Shown here piece after piece: positions 26,494-34,926 of a stretch of DNA of 64,000 nucleotides. A program made the translations under genes and the position numbers. Numbering within the stretch: position 1 is the stretch's first letter; every line of letters starts with the position of its first letter. A model generated the notes under the pieces. That model was given only the letters and a program-made list of their open reading frames with translations. It had not been told where the DNA came from and searched no databases. Source of the DNA: Paraflavitalea sp. CAU 1676 (GTDB lineage Bacteria > Bacteroidota > Bacteroidia > Chitinophagales > Chitinophagaceae); assembly GCF_029223285.1 (NCBI RefSeq), contig NZ_JARHUJ010000004.1, positions 248,001-312,000 of the forward strand. The letters are read 5' to 3'.

Positions 26494-28197
26494 ATGAAAC
26501 GCATTATCATATACCTGTTGATCATCACAACATCGCTTGTGCTGGCAACAGCCTGCAATAAAAAACTGGAAGAATACAATCCCGGTGGTCTCACGGCCGA
26601 TGTGGTGTTCAATACGCCGGCAGGGTTTGAAGCCGGCGTCAGCGCGGCCTATAGTTACAACCGGCACCTTTGGGGCAAAGAAGCCGGTTATCATTTGTAC
26701 GAGGCTTCAAGCGACCTGTGGATGAGCGGTGTCGATGATCCCAATACCGAGATCACCCAGTTCACCAACGGTCTCAACTCCAACAACGCCATCATTACGG
26801 CCAATTGGCAGCGACTCTATTCGGTGATCAATCTTTGCAATGCCCTGATCGCACGTGTACCACAATCGGGCCTGTCGGATGCACTCAAGGCAACACGCGA
26901 AGCCGAATTGCGCATGTTGCGTGCCTGGTATTATTATACCATCGTAGAAACCTGGGGAGGCGTACATTTTACACTCGAAGAAACCAAGGGCATCGTAACA
27001 GCGGCCAACCGAAAGCCGGTAGATACTTTTTACAATCAGATACTGGCCGATCTGCGCTGGGCTGCTCCCCGCCTCCCGAATACCACCAGCGATAATGGCC
27101 GCATAACCCGGCCGGCAGCCGAAGCATTCCTGTCGAAGATGTTCCTGTACACCAAGAACTATGACAGCAGTTATTACTATGCCAACAGGGTGATCAATGA
27201 TTATGGACTGGCGCTGCAAACCAGCTATGCAGCGCTCTGGAACATGAGCAACCAGGTCAATAAAGAGATCATCTGGGCCGTCAACTATTCCACCAACCTC
27301 TCCCTCAACGATTTTCAGGGGCCGGCCGGCGCCATCGTGTATCCCGGCGGTCACCCGCGCGGAGCACACAACGGGCACCTCATGTTCCTGCAGAAATACG
27401 ATGTGCGTCCCGGCATGGTGCGCGATATACCGTACGGTCGTCCCTTCAGCCGCTACCTGCCTACCCGCTTTTTGCTCGACCTCTATGACGAAACCAAAGA
27501 CAGCCGGTATGCGGCCAGCTTCCAGGATACCTGGTTCAGCAACAAAACCGCCAATACCACCTACGAGCGAACCCTCACCACCGGGGTTAAGCAGAATTTT
27601 ACCATCAAGCCCGGCGACACCGCCCATTGGATTCCCAAACGCACCGTCGTCTCCAACGAGTTCCGCGACAGCCGCCCCTACGAGATCTTTGACCGTAGCA
27701 ATGTGTTCAACGCGAGTGGCACGCCGAAGAATACCTCCAACTTCATTTCCCTGAAGAAGTTCCTCGACCCCACCAGGCCCACCGTCCCCGAGCAGCAAAG
27801 CGCCCGGGACGCCGTCATCTTCCGCCTGGCCGATATTATCCTTATTGCCGCCGAAGCCAAGTTCATGCTTAATGAACCCGGCGAAGCTGCCAAATTGATC
27901 AACAAGGTACGCAGCCGTGCCGTGCTGGCCCCTTTGCCGGCCAACACCCTCGATATCAAGGATACGGATGTTTCCATCGATTTCATCCTCGATGAAAGGG
28001 CGCGTGAACTGGCGGGCGAACAATGGCGCTGGTTCGATCTAAAACGCACCAATAAGCTGGTGGATCGGGTAAATCTCTACAATCCGCAGGCAACTGCCAA
28101 TATCAAAACCTATCATACCCTGCGTCCTATACCGCAATCGCAGATCGACGCTGTATCCAATAAAACCGAGTTTATCCAGAATCCCGGATACAATTAA
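26494..28197 (+). CDS. SusD/RagB-family nutrient-binding lipoprotein
   Basis: 567 residues with lipobox 'VLATAC' in the signal peptide. It has the SusD core, including 'LRMLRAWYYYTIVETWGGV', the mid-protein TPR-like helices, and the C-terminal 'DERARELAGEQWRWFDLKR', which is the best conserved SusD signature. It is the lid of the preceding SusC. It differs clearly from the SusD at 1833 (567 against 611 residues, with a different N-terminus), so the locus has two distinct transporter pairs that may bind different pectic fragments. Confidence 0.95.
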   Translation: MKRIIIYLLIITTSLVLATACNKKLEEYNPGGLTADVVFNTPAGFEAGVSAAYSYNRHLWGKEAGYHLYEASSDLWMSGVDDPNTEITQFTNGLNSNNAIITANWQRLYSVINLCNALIARVPQSGLSDALKATREAELRMLRAWYYYTIVETWGGVHFTLEETKGIVTAANRKPVDTFYNQILADLRWAAPRLPNTTSDNGRITRPAAEAFLSKMFLYTKNYDSSYYYANRVINDYGLALQTSYAALWNMSNQVNKEIIWAVNYSTNLSLNDFQGPAGAIVYPGGHPRGAHNGHLMFLQKYDVRPGMVRDIPYGRPFSRYLPTRFLLDLYDETKDSRYAASFQDTWFSNKTANTTYERTLTTGVKQNFTIKPGDTAHWIPKRTVVSNEFRDSRPYEIFDRSNVFNASGTPKNTSNFISLKKFLDPTRPTVPEQQSARDAVIFRLADIILIAAEAKFMLNEPGEAAKLINKVRSRAVLAPLPANTLDIKDTDVSIDFILDERARELAGEQWRWFDLKRTNKLVDRVNLYNPQATANIKTYHTLRPIPQSQIDAVSNKTEFIQNPGYN

Positions 28198-28283
28198 GGC
28201 AAATCACTACGCCGGCACTGCCGGAGGTCACAAGCGAAAACAAGAGCCAGGTTTCGCAGAAACCGTGGTACAACCAACAAAAG

Positions 28284-28317
28284 CGGCCGGCCCGGTGTCT
28301 ACCGGGCCTCCCGGCCG
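28284..28317 (+). terminator. GC-rich hairpin after susD
   Basis: Inner arms 'ggcccggt' and 'accgggcc' pair perfectly around a 4-base loop, and outer 'cggcc' (28284-28288) pairs with 'ggccg' (28313-28317). It lies 86 bases after the SusD stop. There is no T run, so it may be a terminator of another type or an RNA-stabilising stem. Confidence 0.5.
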
Positions 28318-28484
28318 TAACGGGCTAAACGCAAATACAGCTTACTACTCGGCTATTGCACGGCGCCGGTCATCAAAACCGGAGGCCGAACTTTGCACGC
28401 AGAGAACCCTAAAAAGCCTCCTTTTGTTAAATATATTGCCGGGTGTCCTGCTACGTACGGAGGCCCGCAAAAACGAAAACGCTT

Positions 28485-28500
28485 TCGGCAACGTTTGCGT
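28485..28500. promoter_or_regulatory. Candidate LacI/PurR-type operator upstream of the GH28-uronate operon
   Basis: The site 'tcggcaacgtttgcgt' has a perfect right half and five of eight matches in the left half of the PurR/LacI palindrome. The core 'aacgtttgcgtaaa' (28490-28503) is identical to the one at 16359-16372. It lies 118 bases upstream of the GH28 start. Confidence 0.5.
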
Positions 28501-28617
28501 AAAAAAACAGTGGAAATGAGTTCGTTAATAATGAATAACTGTTTACAATTGTTGTCCGATCCAGGGCTTGCCATAGCTACTTGGACCGGCCAACTGCCTG
28601 TTCAAATTAAAATATTG

Positions 28618-30294
28618 ATGAATATCACCCGTGCGATGGATCAGATCAAATTGAAAAAGACCACCCTGTATATATCAATGCTTATAATAGGGTGCTCTGC
28701 GATGCTGGCCGCTACTGCTCAAACTTTGCCCAAAGTAGCCGCTACTTCCTTCCGGAAAGACACGTTCAATATTACCCGGTACGGCGCCACCGCCGATGGG
28801 GTAACCCTCAATACGGCGCCAATTGCCAAAGCCATAGACGCCTGTAACAAAAAGGGCGGCGGCGTAGTACTGGTGCCTGCCGGCTTGTGGAATACGGGAC
28901 CTATCGTGCTGAAAAGCAATGTAAACCTGCACCTGGTGAAAGGTGCCGTATTGCAGTTCACGGACGACTTCAACCAATATCCACTCGTGCAGGGCAATTG
29001 GGAAGGATTGCCCCAATGGCGAAACCAATCGCCCGTTTCGGCCGAAGGGCAAACCAATATTGCCATCACCGGCAACGGCATCCTCGACGGCAATGGCGAT
29101 GCCTGGCGTATGGTGAAGAAAGACAAGCTCACCGAAAGCCAGTGGAAAAAGCTGGTGGCATCCGGTGGCATCAGCACCGATGGACGCACCTGGTACCCCT
29201 CCGATAAAGCATTGAAAGGATCGCAGATGAAGAACCCCGGCGTCATCGATCCGGCAAAACCTGCCGCCTTCTATGATTCCATCAAGGATTTCCTGCGCCC
29301 CAATATGGTCGTGCTCACCCAATGTAAAAAGATCCTGCTCGAAGGCGTCATCATACAAAACTCTCCGGCCTGGTGCCTGCACCCGCTTATGAGTGAAGAC
29401 TTAACCCTGCGCAATGTCACTGTCAAGAATCCCTGGTATGCGCAGAATGGCGACGGCATCGATGTGGAAAGCTGTAAGAATGTGCTCATTGAAAACTCCA
29501 CCTTCGATGTGGGCGATGATGCACTTTGTATGAAGAGCGGCCGCGATGAGGCCGGCCGCAAACGCGGTATGCCAACCGAAAACGTCATCATCCGCAATTG
29601 CATCGTTTATCATGCTCATGGCGGATTTGTGGTAGGCAGTGAAATGAGTGGCGGCGCCCGCAATATCCATGTCAGCAATTGCACCTTCATCGGCACCGAT
29701 ATCGGCCTGCGCTTCAAAACCACCCGCGGTCGCGGTGGCGTAGTGGAGAATATCTACATCAACGATATCTACATGAAAGACATACCCGGCGAGGCCATCC
29801 TCTTCGATATGTATTACATGGCCAAAGATCCTATACCGCTCAACGGCGAAAAACGCGAAGCCCCCAAAGTGGAAATACTGCCGGTAACAGAAGCTACACC
29901 GGTATTTAAGGATATCTATGTCAACAACGTCGTTTGCAACGGCGCCGAGAAAGGCATCTTCATCCGCGGACTGCCCGAAATGCACATTAAGAACATTCGT
30001 TTGCAGAACATGGTGCTGCAGGCCAACAAAGGCATCGATTGCAGCGAAGCCAGCGGCATCAGCTTCAACAATATCCGCCTCATCACCAGGCAAAGCGATC
30101 CGGTGGTAGACATATTGAACAGCGACAACCTGACCTTCAACAAGATTAGCTACCAGGACGGGGCCAGTCTGCTCTTCCGCATTGGCGGCGATCGCAGCGG
30201 TAACATCGCTATCACCAACACCGATGCTACCAAAGCCAAACAAAAGATACAGTACGAATTCGGCGCCTCTGAAAAAAGCGTCACCCTGAAATAA
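28618..30294 (+). CDS. GH28 polygalacturonase (exo-type likely)
   Basis: 558 residues from the ATG at 28618; the ATG at 28636 is an alternative. The signal peptide ends 'MLAATAQT'. The beta-helix begins 'FNITRYGATADGVTLNT'. The GH28 catalytic set is present: 'NGDGID' (NTD position), 'VGDDALCMKSG' with the Asp pair, 'AHGGFVVGSEMSGG' (GHG position) and 'LRFKTTRGRGG' (RIK position). It hydrolyses galacturonan or rhamnogalacturonan oligomers. The match to the exo/periplasmic subtype is inferred from the long N-terminal segment and the context. It leads the operon of GH105, CE8 and the uronate catabolic genes, so its products would feed straight into UxaC. Confidence 0.92.
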   Translation: MNITRAMDQIKLKKTTLYISMLIIGCSAMLAATAQTLPKVAATSFRKDTFNITRYGATADGVTLNTAPIAKAIDACNKKGGGVVLVPAGLWNTGPIVLKSNVNLHLVKGAVLQFTDDFNQYPLVQGNWEGLPQWRNQSPVSAEGQTNIAITGNGILDGNGDAWRMVKKDKLTESQWKKLVASGGISTDGRTWYPSDKALKGSQMKNPGVIDPAKPAAFYDSIKDFLRPNMVVLTQCKKILLEGVIIQNSPAWCLHPLMSEDLTLRNVTVKNPWYAQNGDGIDVESCKNVLIENSTFDVGDDALCMKSGRDEAGRKRGMPTENVIIRNCIVYHAHGGFVVGSEMSGGARNIHVSNCTFIGTDIGLRFKTTRGRGGVVENIYINDIYMKDIPGEAILFDMYYMAKDPIPLNGEKREAPKVEILPVTEATPVFKDIYVNNVVCNGAEKGIFIRGLPEMHIKNIRLQNMVLQANKGIDCSEASGISFNNIRLITRQSDPVVDILNSDNLTFNKISYQDGASLLFRIGGDRSGNIAITNTDATKAKQKIQYEFGASEKSVTLK

Positions 30295-30308
30295 ATCGAT
30301 TGCTCATC

Positions 30309-32252
30309 ATGAAGAAATTCCTCGCGATAACCTGTTCCCTTGCCCTGCTACATCACGCACAGGCGCAAACCAGCACAAAGATCACCACCACCCCTGCCAC
30401 CAAATGGTCGCAGGAAATGGCGGCTACGGCCATGAAGATCTGGAGCGACTCTTTTGCCCTTACTCCCAACCGGCCCGCACGCTGGAGCTACGACCAGGGC
30501 GTGATCCTGAAAGGTGTAGAAGGTATCTGGAATGCGACTGCCGATGTAAAGTATTACAACTACATCCAGCGCAGCATGGACTTCTTTGTGCAGGAAGATG
30601 GCACCATCAAAGGGTATCGTCCGGATGAATACAATATCGACCACGTCAACAACGGGAAGCTGATCCTATTTCTGTATCGCGTAACTGGTAAAGAGAAATA
30701 CAAGAAGGCTGCCGACCTGCTCCGCAAGCAATTGCTCACACACCCGCGTACCTCCGAAGGCGGCTTCTGGCACAAACAGATCTATCCCTTTCAAATGTGG
30801 CTCGATGGCCTCTATATGGGTCAGCCGTTTTATGCCGAGTACGCCAAACTATTCCACGAAGACACCACCTTTAACGATATTACCCGTCAGTTCGTGCTGA
30901 TGGAAAAACATGCCCGCGATCCTAAAACAGGGTTGCTGTATCATGGATGGGATGAAACCCATCAGCAAAAGTGGGCCAACAAAACCACCGGCGTATCACC
31001 CCATTTCTGGTGCCGCGCCCTCGGCTGGTACGGCATGGCTATGGTCGATGCGCTCGATCATTTCCCCGCCAATCATCCCGGCCGCGATTCCATCATCGGT
31101 ATCCTCAACCGTTACGCCAAATCTGTAGCAAAAGTGCAGGATGCCAAAACCGGGGTATGGTACGATATCGTCGACATGCCCAATGAAAAAGGCAATTACC
31201 TCGAAGCCTCCGGATCGGCGATGATCATTTACGCCCTGGCTAAAGGCATACGCAACGGATACCTGCCTGCCACCTTCCTGCCCGCCGTGCAGAAAGGGTA
31301 TACCGGGCTCGTTAAAACATTCATCGAAACCGACGCCAACGGGCAAACTAACTTAAAAGGCACCGTGAAAGTCTCCGGCCTTGGTGGCAATCCGTACCGC
31401 GATGGCAGCTTTGCTTATTATATGAGTGAAGAGGTGATCGTGAACGATCCCAAAGGAGTGGGCGCATTTATCAAATGTGCCGTGGAAGCCGAAATGCTGC
31501 CCACGCTCAATCTGGGCAAAGGTAAGACCGTACTGCTCGATAACTGGTTCAATAACGAATGGAAGAAAGACGCCACCGGCACACAGGTGCGTCATCACTA
31601 TACCTGGGATGATAAGACCTATGGAGGCTTCGCCATGCTGGGCGATATCTTCCGCATCCAGGGCATGCGCACGGCTTCACTTGAAACAGCGCCCACCGCA
31701 CAAAAACTCAAAAACGCCTCGATCTATGTGATCGTAGATGCCGATACCAAAAAAGAAACGACCGATCCGCATTTCATACAATCGCAGGATATCAAAGCCA
31801 TCACCGATTGGGTGAAGGCAGGTGGAGTACTGCTCCTGATGGGCAACGACTCAGGTAACTCCGAGTTCGAACACTGGAATAACCTGGGCGCCGCCTTCGG
31901 TATCCATTTCAAGGAGAACAGCCTTAACCGGGTGCAGGGCAACCAATACGAACAGGGCGCCTTTTACCCAACCGCGCAGGATGGTATATTCAAAACAGCT
32001 AAGAAACTTTACATCAAGGAATACAGCAGTCTCGATCTTAAACAACCGGCAACAGCCGTATTTAAAGATGCCGAAGGTAAAAACATTGTCATGGCAGTGA
32101 GCAAACTGGGAAAAGGAACCGTCTTCGCCGTAGGCGACCCCTGGTTCTACAACGAATACGTTGACGGTAGAAAACTGCCGGCAGAATTTGAGAACTACAA
32201 AGCGGCAACCGACCTGGTAAAATGGCTCATCGCCAACACGAATAAAAAATAG
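30309..32252 (+). CDS. GH105 unsaturated rhamnogalacturonyl/galacturonyl hydrolase with extra C-terminal domain
   Basis: 647 residues from the ATG at 30309, where the signal peptide 'MKKFLAITCSLALLHHAQA' starts. Residues about 25-395 form the (alpha/alpha)6 barrel with 'DEYNIDHVNNGKL' and 'FQMWLDGLYMGQPFYAEYA', which hold the two Asp of YteR-type GH105 enzymes, and 'GVSPHFWCRALGWYGMAMVD'. Residues about 400-647 are an added alpha/beta domain ('KNASIYVIVDADTKKET', 'WVKAGGVLLLMGNDSGN') that resembles DUF4350 or glutamine-amidotransferase-like folds. GH105 removes the 4,5-unsaturated uronate left by lyases, giving the substrate of KduI. Single-domain GH105 proteins have about 370 residues. Confidence 0.92.
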   Translation: MKKFLAITCSLALLHHAQAQTSTKITTTPATKWSQEMAATAMKIWSDSFALTPNRPARWSYDQGVILKGVEGIWNATADVKYYNYIQRSMDFFVQEDGTIKGYRPDEYNIDHVNNGKLILFLYRVTGKEKYKKAADLLRKQLLTHPRTSEGGFWHKQIYPFQMWLDGLYMGQPFYAEYAKLFHEDTTFNDITRQFVLMEKHARDPKTGLLYHGWDETHQQKWANKTTGVSPHFWCRALGWYGMAMVDALDHFPANHPGRDSIIGILNRYAKSVAKVQDAKTGVWYDIVDMPNEKGNYLEASGSAMIIYALAKGIRNGYLPATFLPAVQKGYTGLVKTFIETDANGQTNLKGTVKVSGLGGNPYRDGSFAYYMSEEVIVNDPKGVGAFIKCAVEAEMLPTLNLGKGKTVLLDNWFNNEWKKDATGTQVRHHYTWDDKTYGGFAMLGDIFRIQGMRTASLETAPTAQKLKNASIYVIVDADTKKETTDPHFIQSQDIKAITDWVKAGGVLLLMGNDSGNSEFEHWNNLGAAFGIHFKENSLNRVQGNQYEQGAFYPTAQDGIFKTAKKLYIKEYSSLDLKQPATAVFKDAEGKNIVMAVSKLGKGTVFAVGDPWFYNEYVDGRKLPAEFENYKAATDLVKWLIANTNKK

Positions 32253-32260
32253 TGGAGAGA

Positions 32261-32275
32261 CCTGCCACCGGCAGG
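32261..32275 (+). promoter_or_regulatory. Intercistronic hairpin over an SD-like sequence
   Basis: 'cctgcc', loop 'acc', then 'ggcagg' is a perfect 6-base stem in the 30-base gap between GH105 and CE8. Its 3' arm is part of 'ggcaggag', a Shine-Dalgarno-like sequence 7 bases before the CE8 ATG at 32283. It could limit CE8 translation. Such SD-like sequences are scarce in this window. Confidence 0.4.
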
Positions 32276-32282
32276 AGTGCAC

Positions 32283-33362
32283 ATGAAGAAGCAACACGCG
32301 ATACAAAGCAACAGGGAATATACAGGAGACACCTTGACCAGGTTTGGCAGGGCCCTTGTTTTGTTCGTGCTGTTGATAAGCGCCGGCCTTTTGCAGCCCA
32401 TTACAACGGCTGCGCAAAGCACCCGGCCGATTATCGTATCGCCCGATGGGAAAGGTGATTTCAAGACCATACAGGCAGCCGTCAACAGCCTCTCGGGGCA
32501 ATCGCCCACACCGCGCCTCATCCGCATTAAGAAAGGCACGTACGCCGAAAAGGTGTACATCGAAAAGCACAACATCATTCTCGAAGGCGAAGGCATGAAC
32601 GCCACCGTCATAACCGCCTCCATAGCCCGCGATGCCTGGCGCTGCCGGCACAACGACGATTGGGGCGTAGCCACCCTCAACATCGACGGCAACGATATTA
32701 CCTTGAAGAATCTGGCCGTTGTTAACAGCTTTGGATACGATTGGCATTCGGATACTACCATAGCCTGCCCCCTCGATACGGTCAATCACCAGCGTACCAT
32801 CGGCAAGGGCAGTCACCAGATGGCCGTGCGCACCATGAGTGCCACCCGCTTTCAGGCCATCGGATGTCTCTTCAAGGCATGGGCCGGTGATACCATGAGC
32901 CCCTGGAATGTAGAGCACGGACTCTTTTACTTTAAAGATTGTGTCATGGAAGGCGGCGTGGATTTCTATTGCCCCCGCGGCTGGGCCTACGCCGAGAACT
33001 GCCGATTCAAAGCCAATACCGGCGATGCCGCTATCTGGCACGATGGATCGCGCGTAGCCGATTCCAAAACGGTGTTGAACAACTGCAGTTTCGAAGGATA
33101 CGATGGCTTTAAGCTGGGACGTTATCACCGCGATGCCCAATTCTTCCTCCTCAACTGCACTTTTGCTGCCAACATGGCCGATAAACCCATTTACCGGGTG
33201 GGCGCAGGCACCAATATTCAATGGGGCGAAAGGATCTATTATTACAACTGCCACCGGCAGGGTACAACCGACTTCGGCTGGTACGCCAATAACCTGCCCA
33301 ACGATATTAAACCAGAAACCATCAGCGCCGCCTGGGTCTTTGGCGATCGCTGGAAATTATAA
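32283..33362 (+). CDS. Divergent CE8 pectinesterase-like protein
   Basis: 359 residues from the ATG at 32283; an in-frame GTG at 32277 is less likely. It has a signal segment ending 'PITTAAQS'. The N-terminal CE8 signature 'GKGDFKTIQAAVNSL' is normal. The catalytic region is altered: the usual 'QDT' is 'GDT' in 'KAWAGDTMSPWN', the usual 'DFIFG' is 'DFYCPRGWAY', and 'LGRPW' is 'LGRYHRD'. The two Asp and the Arg can be aligned, but the oxyanion-hole Gln is missing. It could act on another pectic ester, be weakly active, or bind pectin. It is 8 bases upstream of uxaB, so it sits inside the catabolic operon. Confidence 0.82.
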   Translation: MKKQHAIQSNREYTGDTLTRFGRALVLFVLLISAGLLQPITTAAQSTRPIIVSPDGKGDFKTIQAAVNSLSGQSPTPRLIRIKKGTYAEKVYIEKHNIILEGEGMNATVITASIARDAWRCRHNDDWGVATLNIDGNDITLKNLAVVNSFGYDWHSDTTIACPLDTVNHQRTIGKGSHQMAVRTMSATRFQAIGCLFKAWAGDTMSPWNVEHGLFYFKDCVMEGGVDFYCPRGWAYAENCRFKANTGDAAIWHDGSRVADSKTVLNNCSFEGYDGFKLGRYHRDAQFFLLNCTFAANMADKPIYRVGAGTNIQWGERIYYYNCHRQGTTDFGWYANNLPNDIKPETISAAWVFGDRWKL

Positions 33363-33370
33363 ATACAAGT

Positions 33371-34894
33371 ATGAACCTGTCAAGAAAAACAATTGCAAGC
33401 ATTAAGACACCCGGGCTCGAACAGCCGGCAGCTGGATATTTTGAGTTGCCCGAAAAAGTATTGCAATTCGGCACCGGCGTACTCCTGCGCGGTTTACCCG
33501 ATTACTTTATTGATAAAGCCAATAAGCAAGGTATTTTCAACGGTCGCATCGTTGTTGTCAAATCTACAGGCAACGGCGCCACCGATGCATTCGCCGATCA
33601 GGATGGTCTCTACACACAGTGTGTGCAGGGCATCGACAACGGAAAAAAAGTAGAAGAAAAAATACTCAACGCCTCCATCAGCCGCGTACTGGCTGCGAAA
33701 AGCGATTGGGACGAAATACTCAAATGTGCTGCCAACCCCGATATGCAGCTCATCATCTCCAATACCACCGAGGTGGGCATCACCCTGGTGAAAGACAATG
33801 TGCACGCTTCACCGCCCGAATCTTTCCCCGGCAAGCTGCTGGCCTTCCTGTACCAGCGTTTCAAAGTATTCCAGGGCGACAAGACCAAGGGAATGGTGAT
33901 CGTGCCCACCGAATTGATCACCGACAATGGTAAGAAGCTCGAAGCCATCGTATTGGAACTGGCCCACCAGAACGGGCTCGAAACAGCTTTCCTCGACTGG
34001 CTCGAAACCTATAACTATTTCTGCAATTCACTCGTTGATCGCATCGTGCCCGGCAAGATGCCCGCAGTACAGCACCAGCAAATGGAAGCCGATAATGGCT
34101 ACCGCGACGAACTCATGATCATGTCGGAAGTCTACCGTCTCTGGGCCATCGAATCCGACAATGAGCAGGTGCGCCAGGTATTGTCTTTCAGCAAGGCCGA
34201 TCCCGGCGTGGTAATTGCACCGGATATTAATATATTCAGAGAGCTAAAATTGCGATTACTCAATGGTTCGCATACCTTTAGCTGCGGATTGGCACACCTC
34301 GCAGGCTTCCCCACCGTGAAAGCCGCGATGGATGATGCTACCTTCAACGCATTCATCGGTACCCTCCTGCAGCAGGAAATGGTGCCTGCCGTAGCCAGCG
34401 AAACCATCTCCGTGCCCACGGCTAAGGATTTCGCCTACAAGGTGTTGGACAGGTATCGCAATCCTTATATCGAACACCTCTGGCTCAGCATCACGGTCCA
34501 GTACTCTTCCAAAATGAAAATGCGCAACGTGCCCCTGCTGCTCCGTCATTATGAAAAAGCGGGTAATATACCGGAGTACATGGCGCTTGGATTTGCCGGT
34601 CACCTGCTGTTCATGAAATGTACCCTGGCCGATGATGGCAAGTACTATGGCGAATACAACGGAAAAAAATACCTCGTCAACGACGATCATGCCGCCCTGT
34701 ACGCCGCCAAATGGGCCAATACCGATGTGCCGGCCCTGGTGCAAAAAGTATTGACCGATACTGCCTTCTGGGATACCAACCTGGCGCAGCTGCCGGGCTT
34801 CACAGAAGCGGTGACCAATAAGCTCGACTACCTCATCAAGAAAGGCGCCATGGCAGCCATGAAAAGCTTGCAGACAGATGGAGTGACCGCTTGA
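33371..34894 (+). CDS. uxaB: Tagaturonate reductase (altronate oxidoreductase)
   Basis: 507 residues of the polyol-specific long-chain dehydrogenase family. The N-terminal nucleotide-binding part has 'LQFGTGVLLRGLPDYFIDKA' and 'IISNTTEVGI'. The C-terminal mannitol-dehydrogenase domain has 'RLLNGSHTFSCGLAHLAGFP', where the catalytic region lies. UxaB reduces D-tagaturonate to D-altronate with NADH in the cytoplasm. It is followed directly by the altronate dehydratase, and the preceding gene ends 8 bases upstream. Assignment to UxaB rather than UxuB or mannitol dehydrogenase rests on length, the motif pattern and the neighbouring uxaA and uxaC. Confidence 0.93.
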   Translation: MNLSRKTIASIKTPGLEQPAAGYFELPEKVLQFGTGVLLRGLPDYFIDKANKQGIFNGRIVVVKSTGNGATDAFADQDGLYTQCVQGIDNGKKVEEKILNASISRVLAAKSDWDEILKCAANPDMQLIISNTTEVGITLVKDNVHASPPESFPGKLLAFLYQRFKVFQGDKTKGMVIVPTELITDNGKKLEAIVLELAHQNGLETAFLDWLETYNYFCNSLVDRIVPGKMPAVQHQQMEADNGYRDELMIMSEVYRLWAIESDNEQVRQVLSFSKADPGVVIAPDINIFRELKLRLLNGSHTFSCGLAHLAGFPTVKAAMDDATFNAFIGTLLQQEMVPAVASETISVPTAKDFAYKVLDRYRNPYIEHLWLSITVQYSSKMKMRNVPLLLRHYEKAGNIPEYMALGFAGHLLFMKCTLADDGKYYGEYNGKKYLVNDDHAALYAAKWANTDVPALVQKVLTDTAFWDTNLAQLPGFTEAVTNKLDYLIKKGAMAAMKSLQTDGVTA

Positions 34895-34926
34895 TGAAAC
34901 CTTTTAAAAAAGAGAGATCAGAAGAT

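Larger units (their letters stand above)
28198..28617 (+). promoter_or_regulatory. 420-bp intergenic leader of the uronate operon
   Basis: This stretch between SusD and the GH28 gene holds a GC-rich hairpin (28284-28317) and a LacI-like box (28485-28500), followed by an A run. The GH28 reading frame stays open upstream to 28393, but that extension lacks a signal peptide and covers the box, so I treat it as noncoding. The promoter of the 11-gene operon is probably here. I could not pick a convincing -33/-7 pair. Confidence 0.6.

Noticed and set aside
26707-28023. 438-residue antisense frame
   Set aside because: It is the complement of the SusD gene. Strong codon bias in the sense strand explains the open frame.
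28393-28617. N-terminal extension of the GH28 gene
   Set aside because: It adds 75 residues with no signal peptide before a normal signal peptide and covers the LacI-like box.
31851-33254. 467-residue antisense frame
   Set aside because: It runs opposite to the GH105 and CE8 genes, which have clear motifs. The translation has no recognisable domain.
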